NCBI GenBank assembly: GCA_009193035.1
Contig: SWDT01000039.1
Location: 186,001 to 250,000, forward strand
DNA: 64,000 nt
Source: Halicephalobus mephisto
Lineage: Eukaryota > Nematoda > Chromadorea > Rhabditida > Panagrolaimidae
Reading direction: 5' to 3'
Shown here: positions 10,813 to 23,316 of the stretch, piece after piece
Position numbering within the stretch: position 1 is the first letter of the stretch
Layout of the letters: each line of letters begins with the position of its first letter
Made by a program: the position numbers and the translations under genes
Notes under the pieces: generated by a model
What the model saw: the letters and a program-made list of their open reading frames with translations, nothing else
Database searches by the model: none
What the model was told of the DNA's origin: nothing

Positions 10813-13621
10813 ATGGAATCGCTTATTCCCGTTATCGGCAAACTCCAGGATGTCTTCGCGGCGGTCGGATGTAGAGAATCCGAGGTGCAATTGCCGCAGA
10901 TTGTCGTTGTTGGATCTCAAGTAAGTTATTTGTAAATAAATTTCACTTTTTACGTGAAAAAATTTCACTTTTTAACATGAAATTTCACTTTTTAACATAT
11001 TGATTTTTGTTTTTATATGTAAGTTTTCAGTTTTTAATATATCAAATTCTTATTTTTCTATGTAGGGAGTTTTATTTTTTAATATATAAAATGTCACTTT
11101 TTAACATGAAATTTTTTTATGTCAATTCCCATTTTTATATATGAATTTCGAGTTTTCAATAAATCAGGTTTCTCGATATATGAAACTGCATTTTTTAAAT
11201 ATGAAATCTCACTTTTTTACCTATCGATTTTTACTTTTTTATGTCGATTCCGATATCTATGAATTTCTCCTTTTTCAGTCCTCCGGAAAGAGCTCCGTTA
11301 TCGAAGGTATTGTCGGTCGTGACTTCTTGCCTCGGGGCACTGGCATCGTGACCCGGAGACCGTTGCTTCTCCATCTGGTCCATGTTCCTTTGGACGACAT
11401 CATGAGGAAACAAGATTCGAGTTAGTTTTCCGGTTTTTTTAAATTACGGGTGTTTTTCAGGATGCAAGAACGGTGATTGGGCGATATTCGAACATTTGCC
11501 TAATGAGATTTTTACGGACTTTGAGAAAGTTAGAGACGAAATCGAGAACGAAACCAACCGTGTTTCTGGGAGCAATAAGGGCATCTCTCCGCTTCCGATT
11601 AATTTGAAAATCTTCTCAGCCAAAGTCGTAAATTTGTCCTTGATCGATTTGCCGGGCATCACGAAAGTCCCAGTAGGAGATCAGCCACCGGACATCGAGA
11701 GCCTCATCCGGGAGATGATCGTGTCTTACATCTCTAATCCGAATTCGATTATCCTGGCCGTGACCCCTGCAAACCAAGATTTCGCTACTTCTGAACCCCT
11801 GAAACTTGCTCGTGACGTCGATCCGGAAGGAAACAGAACGCTCTGTGTCTTGACGAAATTGGACTTGATGGATCACGGAACAGACGCTGTGGATGTATTA
11901 ATGGGTAAACTGGTCCCTGTCAAACTCGGAATAATTGGTGTAGTCAATCGATCTCAAGCTGATATTCTCGCGAAAAAATCCATCGAAGACTGTCTAAAAG
12001 ATGAAAGCGCATTTTTAATTAAAAAATATCCTTCTTTAGCACCAACGAATGGAATACCGTACTTGGCCCAAACACTCAATCGGGTAAGTTTTAACTTTTT
12101 AAAAATATTTCCGAGATTTTTAAAATTTGAATATTTGAAAAAGAACTTTTAATATTTAAATTTTTATTAAAAATTCTTCAAAATTTGAATATTTTTCGAT
12201 AATTTAAAATTTTTTAGCTTCTCATGTATCATATTAAAGGCTGCTTGCCGGAATTGAAGCTTCGTGTGGCTACTATGACAGCTCAATGTAAATCTCTCCT
12301 TAATTCTTATGGTGAAAAAGTTGTGGATAAAAATCGTGTATTATTGCAAGTAATAACCCATTTTGCTGATGCTTACACTTCAACAATAGATGGAACTGCA
12401 AAAAATATAGAAACTTCGGAATTATGTGGAGGTGCAAGAATTGGATATATTTTTCATGATGTATTTGCTTCGCATTTGGACAAAATAGATCCTATGGGAG
12501 ATTTGACAACAACAGAAATTACAACAGCAATTAGAAATGCAACTGGTCCGAGACCGGCTTTGTTTGTTCCTGAAGTCAGTTTTGAATTACTTGTTAAACG
12601 ACAAATTCGACGACTTGAAAAACCTAGTCTTAGTTGTGTGGATTTGGTATATGAAGAACTTTTAAGAGTTGTACAGCATTGTGGAATAGAAGTTCAGGTT
12701 TGTTTTTTTATATTTTTTAAAATTTTTGAATTATTCATTTTTAAATAAGTAGTAAAATTGGGGGATTTTGCTGAATAATTTTTAATTTTTACGTTTTTAT
12801 TTTAGCAAGAAATTCGAAGATTTCCGAAATTATACGACAAAATTCACGATGTTGTCACGAATGTATTGGGATCGAGGATTTATCCAACGAAAGACTTTGT
12901 AGCTAATCTGGTAGATATTCAATTGGCTTATATTAATACTAATCATCCTGAATTTACTGATGTATCTGTTTCGAAATTGATTAAAGAAGCCCATTTTCCG
13001 GCTGAAGAACGTAACAGAAAAATTGCAATTGAGGTAATTTTTAAAAAATATATAATTTTTGAAGTTTTTAAATTTTTTAGAATTCTAACAGTGATTCTGC
13101 TATTAATACTAAAATGAATGCGAACAATTCTGCAGGAGATAATAGTGCTGTAAAGGAAAATGGAACTTCGTCGCTTTTAGGATTTAAGTTGTTTAGTCAG
13201 ACTCCGCCGATTGGGAATGAGGACTCTACTAATCATCATGCTGGATTTGAACACACTAGAATTTCGAATTCTTCTACAGAACGTGAAAAACGCGATTCTG
13301 AAGTTGTTGGTGAGTATTTTTTTGGTTTTTTTTATACATGGAGATTTTTTAGAACGTTTGATTCGATCGTATTTTATGATTGTGAGGAAATCGGTCCAGG
13401 ATTTAGTCCCTAAAGCTATTATGAAATTCATGGTTAATTTTGTAAGAGATAACTTGCAAAGTGAACTTGTACGTCAACTCTATGATAGTGCTAATTTCGA
13501 TGAATTGCTTGCTGAACATGAATCAATTGCTCAAAGAAGAAAGGAGGCGGCTGAAATGCTGGAAGCGTTAACGAAGGCAAACAGTGTTATTAGTGAAATA
13601 AGAGAGACCCATTTTTGGTAG
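10813..13621 (+). CDS. drp-1: Dynamin-related protein 1 (mitochondrial/peroxisomal fission GTPase)
   Basis: Seven exons (10813-10920, 11279-11420, 11461-12083, 12218-12697, 12806-13033, 13081-13309, 13353-13621) join to 692 aa; animal DRP1 proteins are about 700-740 aa. Visible GTPase motifs are the P-loop GSQ-SSGKSS (spanning intron 1), switch I Thr in [13 protein letters not shown] in [11 protein letters not shown], and TKLD in VLTKLDLMD. The middle domain follows, then a short low-complexity variable region (residues about 515-600, exons 5-6, rich in Asn/Ser). The GTPase effector domain ends in SEIRETHFW, almost the exact DRP1 C-terminus. There is no PH domain, as expected for DRP1 and unlike classical dynamin. 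It acts on outer mitochondrial membranes. It is convergent with PICK1 (112 bp between stops). Confidence 0.96.
10921..11278. repeat. drp-1 intron 1 with degenerate short repeats
   Basis: Repeats of TTTCACTTTTTAACATGAAA and TATATGAA-like words fill this 358-bp intron, the largest in the gene. Confidence 0.6.
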
Positions 13622-13733
13622 GTAAAATTGCTTAAATTTGACGAACAAGAAGCTAGTTTTTTTATGGTCTCAGAAAATTCGGTGTATTAGTTTATTTATA
13701 AAGAAATAGAAAAAAATGGAAAATATGGGGTTT

Positions 13734-16400
13734 TTAGAGATCGATAAGTAGTAACTCGGCTTCAGAAGACCGAAATTGTTGGAGAAGTTCAGGCTCGATT
13801 TGGAGGCCTTCGAGTGTAGAAGTGCCTTCTGGTTTTTGGATAGGAGTTAGCCATTCTGGTGGAATTATATCCCTTAAGGCATTGTCGGATTCGTCAATGA
13901 TGTTTTGCCAACTGGAAGACCAAAGTTGATCTTTGTCGTTTTCGAAATTTAGATCTACTAAAGCTTCTTCGACAACTTGAAGATCAGCAGGAATATAATC
14001 ATTAGGATTTTGATCATCTGGAAATGTTTCATCTGGAGGCCAAGTTGATCGAATTCTGGTGTCTCTCCAATGAGAAATAGAAAATGGTTTGAATTTTCGA
14101 TTTTCATTTGAAAATTCAATAGATAAATTTTTTCGTTTTTCTGGATCAATGGATAAATGTCGCATTATTTCGTTTATTTCGGCATCTATTCCTCTCATTT
14201 CTGTTTGGACATCTTTGTAAACACCGTTGACGGCGGATCGGAGGACGTTGGCGTTACTGTTGTTCAGTTGAGCCATGGTGGACACGAGTAATCTCAATTG
14301 TTGAGGCAGATCACTGACTGAAAACAAGGGATTTTAAAAATCATATTTCAAAAATTAAAAGGAATTTTTAGAATCTACGTAAAAAGTCGATTTCGTAACA
14401 AATTGCCAAATTTATCATTTTTATAAAGTTCTCTCTGCGCGCGAAATTCAAAAATTTACATATTAGAAAATTGAAAATCTAGAATTTTTTGAATTTTTAA
14501 AGAAGTTTTAAAATTTAGGTAAAAAGTAAGAAAAAAGAGTAGATTGACTTTGATAACTACCAAATTTACCACTTTTTCCACTTTTGCAAGATTCTCTCTC
14601 TCTGCGCGCGAAATTCAAAAATAAAAAAATTTTTTTAAATTTTCCAATATTGAAAAAAAATTTTTTTAAATTTTCCGATATTAAAAAAATATTTTTTTAA
14701 TTCTCCGATATTAAAAAAATATTTTTTAATTCTCCGATATTGAAAAAACAAACCTTGTTTTTCATCGAGGAGTTGAATCTTTATCTGGACATGATTCCGC
14801 ATTTCTATGAACTTTGATCGACTGGTCTCCCGGCACTTCAGCATGACTCGGTATTCGTAATTTCCGTTTTCCATCCTCAAGGGGTACTCGTCGTACTCGG
14901 ACATCTCGACTTCTTCGTCTTCCATTTCTTTGATTTTCAAACAATATGAAAGATATTCGAATTTTGCGTTCATGTATTTACTTAAGGAAAGTCTGCAATC
15001 AGGAATGGCGTTTTTGACGAAACTTTGGATACTGTCTATCAATTTTTCCACCTGAAAAAAAATAATAAATAATATTTTTATATGGAAATTTACATTTGAT
15101 AAAAATTGAGAAGTTTCTTTATATATTGCGCTCTGGGCATCGGCGTATTGAGTCAGAAAATTCACATTTTCGGGCGACAGTTCCCGAACGGCTACTTGGC
15201 CGAATAAAGCTCCCAATTCTGAAAAAAATTAAATTAAATAAAAATTATAAATAATTTTTTTAATTTTTGAATTCGCGCGAAAAAATGGTAACTTGTTACG
15301 AAATCAATTCTCTTTTTTACCTAAATTTCAAAAATTTTGAGAAAATCCTAAAAATAAATAAATTTATATAAAATCCGAATTTTTATACTTGTTTGATTTT
15401 GGAAATTTTTGAATTTCGCGCGCAGAGAGAAAGAACTTTGCAAAAGTGGAAAAAGTGGTAAATCTGGTAGTTATCAAAGTCAATCTGCTCTTTTTCTCTC
15501 ACTTTTTACCTAAATTTTAAAACTTCTTTAAAAATCCAAAAATTCTAGATTTTCAATTTTCTAATACATAGATTCAATATATGAAATGCAGTTTTCAGTT
15601 TTTGGGAAATTTACGTTGAACAAATTTTGTAAAAAATTTAAATTTTTGTATTTTAAATTTTAATAAAAACTCACCATTGTTGACTGAACTGACTGCTGAG
15701 TAACATCTAACTAATCTCAACAATTTAGTGTGAAGCTGTTTGTAAAAATTCTCATTAGCATCTAGTCGTTCGAGTAATTTTTGAAGCAAGTCATTGCACA
15801 AAACGGCTCTGGACAACCCCAAGGCATCTGCCATCTTGGGCTCCATGGACTCCACAACCCAGTGTTTAATCTTTTTGAACAGAATATCCAGCGTTTTTCC
15901 TTTTTCCGGATCTACTTGGATTCTGTTAAACGATATTCTAATGGGACCTGAAAGAACAAAAATGAAGTTTCATATATAAAAAATGAAATTCCATATATAA
16001 AGATTAAATTTCACATTTGAAAAATGAAATTTCATATATGGAAAATAAAGTTACATATACAAAAGATGAATTTGATATATGAAAATTAAATTTTACATGT
16101 GAAAAATGAAATTTGATATATGAAGAAAACCAACTTACTCGAGCTTTTCCTGATAAGTTCGGCTACTTGAGATTTCTCGAATCCACGGACACTGACTCCA
16201 TTGACAGCCACGATTTCGTCCCCGACACCTATTTTTCCGTCTTTAGCACAGGGCGAGTTTTCGAAAACTTGGACGACATAGATACAGCTGCAAGCCGGGG
16301 CCCCGCCGCCGATGGCAATCCCGACATGTCCTTTATTGGAATCCTTGTGTACTTCAGTAGAATCCGGAATTAACGAAACTCCACCACTGGAGAAATTCAT
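13734..16400 (-). CDS. pick-1: PICK1 homologue (PDZ + BAR/arfaptin-homology protein)
   Basis: Exons 16400-16139, 15947-15675, 15218-15094, 15051-14754 and 14317-13734 join to 513 aa (human PICK1 is 415 aa; the C-terminal region is longer here). An N-terminal PDZ domain lies in residues about 22-105, with GHVGIAIGGGAPACSCIYVVQVFENSPCAKDG split across the carboxylate-binding and central strands, and GDEIVAVNGVSVRG. The arfaptin-homology BAR domain follows (residues about 110-350, including KKIKHWVVESMEPKMADALGLSR in overlapping parts, and DAQSAIYKETSQFL). PICK1 binds C-termini of receptors and transporters and bends membranes during trafficking. Two introns carry repeat family A. The C-terminal 190 residues are acidic and Pro-containing. 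The start fits the family; 308 bp separates it from the divergent KIAA2013 homologue. Confidence 0.92.
14370..14620. repeat. Repeat family A in PICK1 intron 4
   Basis: Two units contain GTAAAAAGT, CGTAACAAATTGCCAAATTT, and CTCTCTGCGCGCGAAATTC. They are in reverse orientation to copies at 15405-15570 in the same gene. Confidence 0.65.
15240..15590. repeat. Repeat family A in PICK1 intron 2
   Basis: The copies run from GAATTTCGCGCGCAGAGAG through CTTTGCAAAAGTGG and GTAGTTATCAAAGTCAATC to CACTTTTTACCTAAATTTT. They are inverted relative to the 14370-14620 copies, so the two introns could pair. Confidence 0.65.
15955..16125. repeat. PICK1 intron 1 TATATGAA-type repeats
   Basis: Seven or so units of AAATTTCATATATGAAAAATG form most of the intron. 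Confidence 0.7.
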
Positions 16401-16708
16401 TTTTTAAAGTTAAAAATGGATTAAATTCAGTAAAATTAGAAATGGACTGGAAGCGACTACGGCATACGTCCAAAATCGATTCCCTCAGGCAAGAAATAAC
16501 GAAATGGACGGGCGCTTCTTTGTTTTTGTATGGACGACGAGAACTAAGGAGTGATATATGAATATTAAAAAATTAAATTTTATTAATTTTAATATTGTCG
16601 TTTTGGGATCCGGATTGGTGGCCTCGGACTGCTCGAGATCGCGTTGGATTTCGTTCTTTTCAATTTTCGATATATTAATTTTTATTTTTAAAATATATTT
16701 TTTCAGGA
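16401..16708. promoter_or_regulatory. Divergent promoter region PICK1 / KIAA2013 homologue
   Basis: The 308-bp gap includes a more GC-rich core near 16450-16540 (GACGGGCGCTTC). A TTTCAG acceptor at 16701-16706 lies two bases before the (+) ATG and is a likely SL trans-splice site. Confidence 0.5.
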
Positions 16709-19087
16709 ATGAACCTGCAGCAAATCCAGCGATTGATCAGGAGATTGGTCGATTCTCCGTTGCCTAGGCAGTTTAATCGTCGCGCCGTTATTTTTCTAGT
16801 TGTATTATTGCTTTTTATTTTTTATTTTTATATATTCCAATACTCAAATCCTGTTTCTACTCCGGCAGAAATCTGTGTTATTGGACACTTTGAAGAACAT
16901 TCGGGAAAACGAGTAATATTAAACGAAGAAAATCCAGTTTCTTTCGCCGGCAACGGATACATCGGACTCGATGTTTCTTCTTCTGGAACTTTCTTGCTCC
17001 GGATGAATCAAAGTAGTGGATTTCACAAATTGCCCGGATTTTTGCCTTTGGTGCAGCTGATCACGCCGAATTCCGAAGACAAAGCTTTAAAATTCGTCCC
17101 CGACGTCCACGAGGGAATTTCGAAAGCTGTTCGATGTTCGATTATTGTGAATTTTCGAATTTTATCTTCCAAATTCATATATCGGTTTTCAGTCTGGTCA
17201 CTGTGTATGTGTATATGAGTACGTCTATGCCCATCGGACAAGACCGAATGTCCTGGTTCAGGACATAAAGTTTTCAAATCCATCCTTGTCTCCGGTCAAG
17301 ATAAAATTCAAAAGACAGATATCTTCAGATTGGGAAAAACACGACGGGTTAGGATTTGTCTGTTTTCTTAATATTTGTGTGTTTTCAGATCGAATGTTCC
17401 TGTGTACTTCCGAAGTCTGAATCTCGACAATCAACAGGTAAATCTGGCCGTTATTTGTTCGTCACTTCCAGAAGACGCCGTGATTAACCAGAAAAGAGAA
17501 GAGTCGTTCCGTTTCTTCTGTGTCCTCGATCACAACGTTGTCGGACCAGATCCTGTATTTTCAAAAAGGGAATTACTGGCCAGAACAATAGACAAGTTTT
17601 CCGACGTCAACAGTATCCACTGGAGCAAGGTCGACGTCGAACACAAAGACGCTTGGGCCAAGGTTTGTGGATTTCATTTGTGTTTTTATATCTATTAACA
17701 ACCACACTACTCCGTCCTCAGTGGGGTACTTTGGGGTTAGGCATGATTCTCGGATATTTGTCAATAGCTTATATGAAAATTCACCAACTCCATGTGTGAA
17801 TATCTGTAATATTTCCATATATCAAAATTAACCCTAGGGAGTATATAGAAAGTTAGGCATCCTATATATCGTGAACTAAAGGTTTCTAGATCTATCTAGA
17901 CAGAATATATTTCGAAATAATCGCGCAAAATTAAAATTTTAGGTCATTTTAGTTTTTAGGAACTTCTGGAAATTCCCTTTGGGACAATTTCGTAAAAGTC
18001 AATGTGTGATTTTTATAATATATGATCGATTTCAAAATCATACAAAATTGCGACATAATTCTTGAAATTAAAATTTTAGGTCATTTTAGTTTTTAGGAAC
18101 TTCTGGAAATTCCCTTCGGGACAATTTTGTAAAAGTCAATGTGTGATTTTTATAATATATCCATAACTATTTCAGCTGAACAAGGCTTATTTCAATATAT
18201 CCTCCTCGAAAGCCCCGAATGCTTTAAATACGGATTTAATCGAGTTAACGAAGTACCTACTGTTGAGTTCAGTCCGTGATCCTTTGCTCGAAAAAGATCC
18301 AGATCCATCGGCTGTGGCTAATTCTAAAGCTTTATTGGGGAAGAACGAACTTTGTTACGGCGGACATTCGACGATGTTAACTCCGTCGAGATTGTGGCAA
18401 CATTGGGAAAATTTGGACGATGTTTTGAACGTCATTAATGTCTGGTTATTGACGTTGAACACCCATGGATGCATGAATTTGGTGAAAGCTGGTGCTCATG
18501 GAGTTGTTCAAGCTTTTCTGCTTAGTTTGACTTCGGCTAGATTTACTCATCATTATCTGGAGTTCAGTCTTGATCCAGTTGGGGATTTACATCGGTCACT
18601 TCATGTTGAAGGTCTGGAGTACACCCTGGGCTCGCCGATAACGATTGATTTCGACATGGATGCCGATTTGAGGCCTTTCATCAGAATCCAAGGGTCTTCG
18701 TCCTACAAAAGTCCGATTTTCGCGTGTTCTGGCGGTTGTGTGGATGAAGCGAAAAAAGTAACAAATACAGTAATTCGATTGCCTATTAAAATTACTAAAC
18801 CTCCTACACCTATTTTGTTCATCAGCAGCGACAAGAATGTCCTGAGTGGATTGAAGGACACTCTTCACGTTATTGAAGTCGTAGATGCCCCACAGCATTC
18901 TGTAGAAACCATATCCAGACACAAACACGGAGAGAACAGCGGACTTCCGACCGCCTTCTGGATCATCCTGATATGTCTTCTAGTGAGCTTCCATATATTT
19001 TTATTCAAGTTACTGTACTCGGAATGGAAAAACAGCAACAATATGCCTTATACCAAGTTTTCGAAAAAAATGCTTCTTCGACGTTGA
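16709..19087 (+). CDS. KIAA2013 homologue, single-pass membrane glycoprotein of unknown function
   Basis: Exons 16709-17146, 17193-17347, 17389-17662 and 18176-19087 join in frame to 592 aa (human KIAA2013 is about 630). There is an N-terminal signal-anchor (VIFLVVLLLFIFYFYIF). The luminal domain matches KIAA2013 strongly, for example YAHRTRPNVLVQDIKFSNP, CYGGHSTM, CMNLVKAGAHGVVQAFLLS and PIFACSGGCVDEA. A C-terminal membrane segment (FWIILICLLVSFHIFLFKL) ends in a short cytosolic tail (LYSEW...). The biochemical role of the family is not established. A polyadenylation-type AATAAA follows near 19191. The start sits directly after an acceptor, supporting SL trans-splicing. Confidence 0.9.
17663..18175. 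repeat. Intron 3 with a ~95-bp direct duplication, period 137 bp
   Basis: The block starting TTAAAATTTTAGGTCATTTT occurs at 17931 and again at 18068. Both copies continue through GAACTTCTGGAAATTCCCTT and GTCAATGTGTGATTTTTATA with one or two differences. A recent local duplication. Confidence 0.85.
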
Positions 19088-20022
19088 CGAAGATTACTGT
19101 AAAAACGGGTTTTATTTATTGATTTTTTAATAATGTTATTTTACCTTCTAATTACGTGTATGACAATATTTAGCCTTGCTTGATTTGTGGTAATAAAGAT
19201 TAAATAGGAATAAGTTTTAAAAATTAAATAAAAAATAATTCTTTAAAAAATAAATAAAAATAATTCTTTAAAAATTAAATAAAAATAATTCTTTAAAAAT
19301 TAAATAAAAATAATTTATAAAAATTGAATAAAAATAGTTCTTTAAAATAAAAAAGTTAGAAATTGAAAAAAATAAATTTTTCGGGTTTTTATTTATAAAA
19401 TTATATTTTTAAAAATTTGATTTATTACTGGTATTTTATTTGAAAATTTAAAATTTTTATTATAATTTCGGGTTTTTGGAATGCTTTATAAAAGTTTTTA
19501 TATATCAAAATTAATCAAAAAATAAATTAAAAATTATTTAATGTTGTGTAATTATTTAAAAATTTAAAAATTTTGTACGAATGATATTTGAATTTCTAAT
19601 TTCTTTAATGCTAGTTTATTTAAATTTTATTAAAGATGTGCCATTTATTTTGTTTAATTTTCATTGAATTAAATGCCAGAAAATTAAATATTAATTCAAA
19701 TTTGGCGCCTTCTCAGGGAAATTTGGACTCGAGGTCTCGGAACGAAAATCCATCGCGTTGTGACTAACCTACTAAGGACATTTTTCAAATTTTGAATAAA
19801 AATAATTTTTAATTTGCGTTTTGTTGTAATTTCTTAAATTTATTTTTTATTTTCCAATATTTAGTAAACTATTATTAAAATAAAAAGTAATTTCTGAAGA
19901 AAAACCCGTAAAAAGTAAATTTTAGATTTTGTTGAATACGAAACAAGATTTAGTTTTCACTTATAATTTCTGTTGAATGTAAGTTTTTATTTTTATATTA
20001 AAAGTCCATCTTTCAGCTACAC
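19088..20022. other. Intergenic, with AATAAAAATAATTCTTT tandem repeats
   Basis: Four to five copies of AATAAAAATAATTCTTTAAA lie at about 19200-19340. The rest is AT-rich without an ORF. A TTTCAG acceptor at 20011-20016, six bases before the next ATG, is a likely SL trans-splice site of the Tudor gene. Confidence 0.6.
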
Positions 20023-20953
20023 ATGTATTCTCCTGAGGTTTCTGACACTGAAGACGACGAAGTTCCTCGTCAACGTCCGGTTTCTCCGTACTTAGATGAC
20101 ACCAAGAAACCTCCAGTTTACATGACCGATTTCAACAAGGTTTGTGGTTTAAATTCTCGCAATAATAATTATTATTATGATTCCAGATCCATAGAATTCG
20201 TTGTCGGAAAGGATACTATGCCACGGTCGTCAACGTGGTTTCTCCGAGTGAGATCTACGTCCGAATCACTAATCACATCACCGATACCCAACTTGTGATT
20301 CCCAATTCGTTTGTTTTCTTTTAATTTCAAGATTAACGTTATTTAGGTTGAAAGAACGGCCACAACGAGTGGAGGATGCTGAAGTCGGAGCCTACGTCAT
20401 GACTCCGTATGACTGTCTTGTTTGTGGAAGGGCGCGGATTTTGAAATTACTAAATACTGGTGTGATTGTTCGATTCATCGACCATGGAATTCTTGCTTTC
20501 CGACGGATGAATGAGCTGTATGTTATGGAAGAAAGATTGAGGTATTTCCCATGGCAAACAATCAAGGTCGCTCTCCACAATGTGTTTCCTGTGAACCCTA
20601 AATCTGGCTGGTCTCCAGAAGAAGTCCTTAATTTGACGAAGATTATTAACGAATATTCTCTCTTTTGGGTCAATCCACAACTGACTGGAGCCGATCCTCA
20701 GAATGACGACTTTTATCCCATCAGTGTTGAGTTGAATGGAGTCAATCCAGAAGACACTGTGGTTGCTGGAATAACTATTCCTGGCGATGAACTCGGAGAA
20801 TCCATCGTTGCAAGGTATAATATGCATATGGGTCAGTTTGTATCCGATCAGTACGAAGATGCTGAAGAGCAGGAATTCTACCCATGTCAAGTTCAAGATT
20901 ATGATCTGACAGACGATCCGTTGTCAAGAGTTCCCGACCAACCTGTTGTTTAA
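20023..20953 (+). CDS. Single-Tudor-domain protein
   Basis: Exons 20023-20139, 20187-20308 and 20347-20953 join in frame to 281 aa. After an acidic N-terminus (EVSDTEDDEVPRQ) comes a strand segment (GYYATVVNVVSPSEIYVRI) and the Tudor core: CGRARILKLLNTGVIVRFID, then HG, ELYVMEERLRYFPWQTIKVAL. This is the extended-Tudor pattern (RA.I..., V.FIDHG, L....RYFP.Q). Tudor domains bind methylated arginine or lysine and are typical of germline RNP and small-RNA proteins. No second domain is seen, and the acidic tail ends in DDPLSRVPDQPVV. The exact orthologue is not recognised. The splice between exons 2 and 3 was chosen to keep frame. Confidence 0.85.
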
Positions 20954-21515
20954 TTGTTTCTACTCTGGTGACTTCCATGTTCATGAGGTCTTCAATTAGG
21001 TATAGTTTTTATTTCCAATGTTTTTAAATACTACTATTTCCTAAATTAGTTAAATCAGGGATTTCTTAGAACTTTTGATTTCAAGTTATCTAATGATGGA
21101 GTTAATATATGAAAAAATCCTCCTTTCATCAAGCATTATATCGATGGTATATTGAATGCCAGTGTTAACCTAATTATTGTAGAATGCTTTGAAATAATTG
21201 TCACTATTTTTAGATGTCATGCTGGGTGTAGGTCACCTAATTACTTGATTATTTTAAATCCAAACTTTAAGTCAATTAAATGGATGTTGATTTTTTGTTT
21301 TTTAAAATCTATTTTACAAGGATTTCTTCAATAATCAGTGGTAATCCATTAATTGTAAGGATAAAATTGGAATCGGGGAACTTCCTAGGAAGAACGATAC
21401 CCGCGCGAAAGGCGATCGATAGTGAACATGAATGACCACGTAGAAACGGGCGGCCGCCTTTATCCCTGCTGGACAGAATCTTCTTCAAATCAATCGCCTG
21501 AGGGATTTGATGTAA
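20954..21515. other. Intergenic between Tudor and EB-module genes
   Basis: AT-rich to 21350, then a short GC-richer block (CCCGCGCGAAAGGCGATCG, GGGCGGCCGCC) just upstream of the EB-module gene that may be its promoter. No gene seen. Confidence 0.5.
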
Positions 21516-23316
21516 ATGATGACTGTTTTTAAACCAATTTTCAATTGTTTTTTGTTGTTTGTCATTTTTATCATTTTGATTAGTTTGGGACATGTAGGGG
21601 AAACAGCCTTCAGTCCTTGCAGTGGTAAGTAGTTGATTTAAATGTTAAATTTCGGTAAAATTAGATGACACATACTTTCAGGAAAAGCAAAACTTGGTGA
21701 TGAATGCGATCGTGACACTGATTGCGAAAATAAGGGATCAATTTGCCTGAGGGGAACTTGTCAATGTCATCCGTTTTACGTCAGAATGAGCCCAGACAAA
21801 GGATTAGATAGATGCGTCAGATGTAAGAATTACCTAATATTACTATTATTACCAGAGTCTAGAAAATTAAAATTTTACGAAAGGCTCTGGAATGTTTTAG
21901 GATACTATAGAAATTTCCCAAATCTAATGAAGATTTCTAAAACTAATTCTATAGAGATTTCTGGGAATTTCCAGAATCTCAGAATATTCTAGACTTTTTT
22001 AGAAGTTTAATGAAGATTTTTGAACTCTCCGGAATTCAGTGGGAGTTTCTGAAACATTTGGGAATTTAAGGGAAATTTTTTGGAATTTTGTAGAACTAGC
22101 GAATCAAGCAAATTCCAGAAATTCGTGTTGAAACAACTTCGTTACGAATTCTACTGCTAGCTTTATAACGATAATATAACTTTTAGTACCTGCAAAGATC
22201 GGGGCAGATTGTTCAACAAAGTGCCGTGAACCGTTGTTCTGTAGAAATGGCAAGTGTCAATGTGTCCAACGGGGCTCTACTTCCATCAGAAATGGGGAAT
22301 GCGTGTCAGGTTGGTTTGACTGGTTTATTCATATATCGATGAGTTTTTTAGTTTCACGAGTTGGAGACAGATGTTCTAGACATTATGACTGTACTTCTGC
22401 CTTCTCTGCATGTGTTAATCATCAATGTGTGTGTATTAGTGGTACTGTCCAACAAGGAACAAAATGTGTGGCTTCAACCAATTGTCCATTTGGAGGTCAG
22501 CCTTTGGGCACGTGTATTCGACGGGCAGCAGTTTCTCAGATCCCTAATTTCATCAGTGAAGCTGATAATTGTCCAACCACTCACATGTGTATCACGACTC
22601 CGGATTCTCCTGTGGGACATTGTTGTCCCAAAGTCTGTCCTCTTGGAACAGCAATCGACTCCACTTATAGTTGTTTACCAGGGAACTTGACTGGGGTTCC
22701 AAGATGCCCTTCTGACACCCACTTTTGTCATTACTTGTCTGGAGATAGCTTTGCTCAAGGAGTATGTTGCAAGAGACCCTGTAATTCTATGGCTCCTGAA
22801 GCTCTTTACTTGGATGGGGAGTGTGTTCCGCGTGGACAGCACGGATCAGAATGCACCAAACATGAACAATGTGGAGCTGCGGAAGGCATGGAATGCCACT
22901 CTGGAACATGTAGATGCGCCAATGGATTCAAACCGGATACTGATGAACTAACCCATCCTTTGATAAACCCTTCTCAAAAATGCATCAAGACATGCAGTTC
23001 TGGAAGTTTGTCTAGAGATACTGCTTGTCTTAACAAATCCCCTCTTGGAGGACCTTGTTTCGTTCAAGCTCAATGTCCTGACAATGCTGGGTGTTATCGG
23101 GGAAGATGTCTATGTAAATGTGATCATCGGCCAAATGCTTCTAATAAGTGTATCAAGATCCCCACTCCTACAACCCCTCAGCCACCACCAGGACCCTTCC
23201 CTCATGTCCCTGGATTAACTGGATCTTCTCAAGGTAGTGATCTTTTGAGTATCTTTGGGAATTTCGGCAACCTCTTTACTGGTAGATCAGCTGCAAATGT
23301 GCATCTGCGAGCATGA
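21516..23316 (+). CDS. Secreted cysteine-rich EB-module protein
   Basis: Exons 21516-21624, 21682-21822, 22187-22309 and 22352-23316 join to 445 aa. Exon 1 encodes a signal peptide (FLLFVIFIILISLGHVGETA). The mature part is a series of Cys-rich units with repeated C...C.........C..G.C.C spacing: DECDRDTDCENKGSICL then GTCQC; ADCSTKC then CRNGKCQC; DRCSRHYDC then NHQCVC; ECTKHEQCGAAEGMECHSG then TCRC; PCFVQAQCPDNAGCYRGRC. This is the worm EB module. A Pro-rich stretch (TTPQPPPGPFP) and a short hydrophobic tail end the protein. EB proteins are extracellular, with roles mostly unknown. The start could be either of two adjacent ATGs. Confidence 0.88.
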
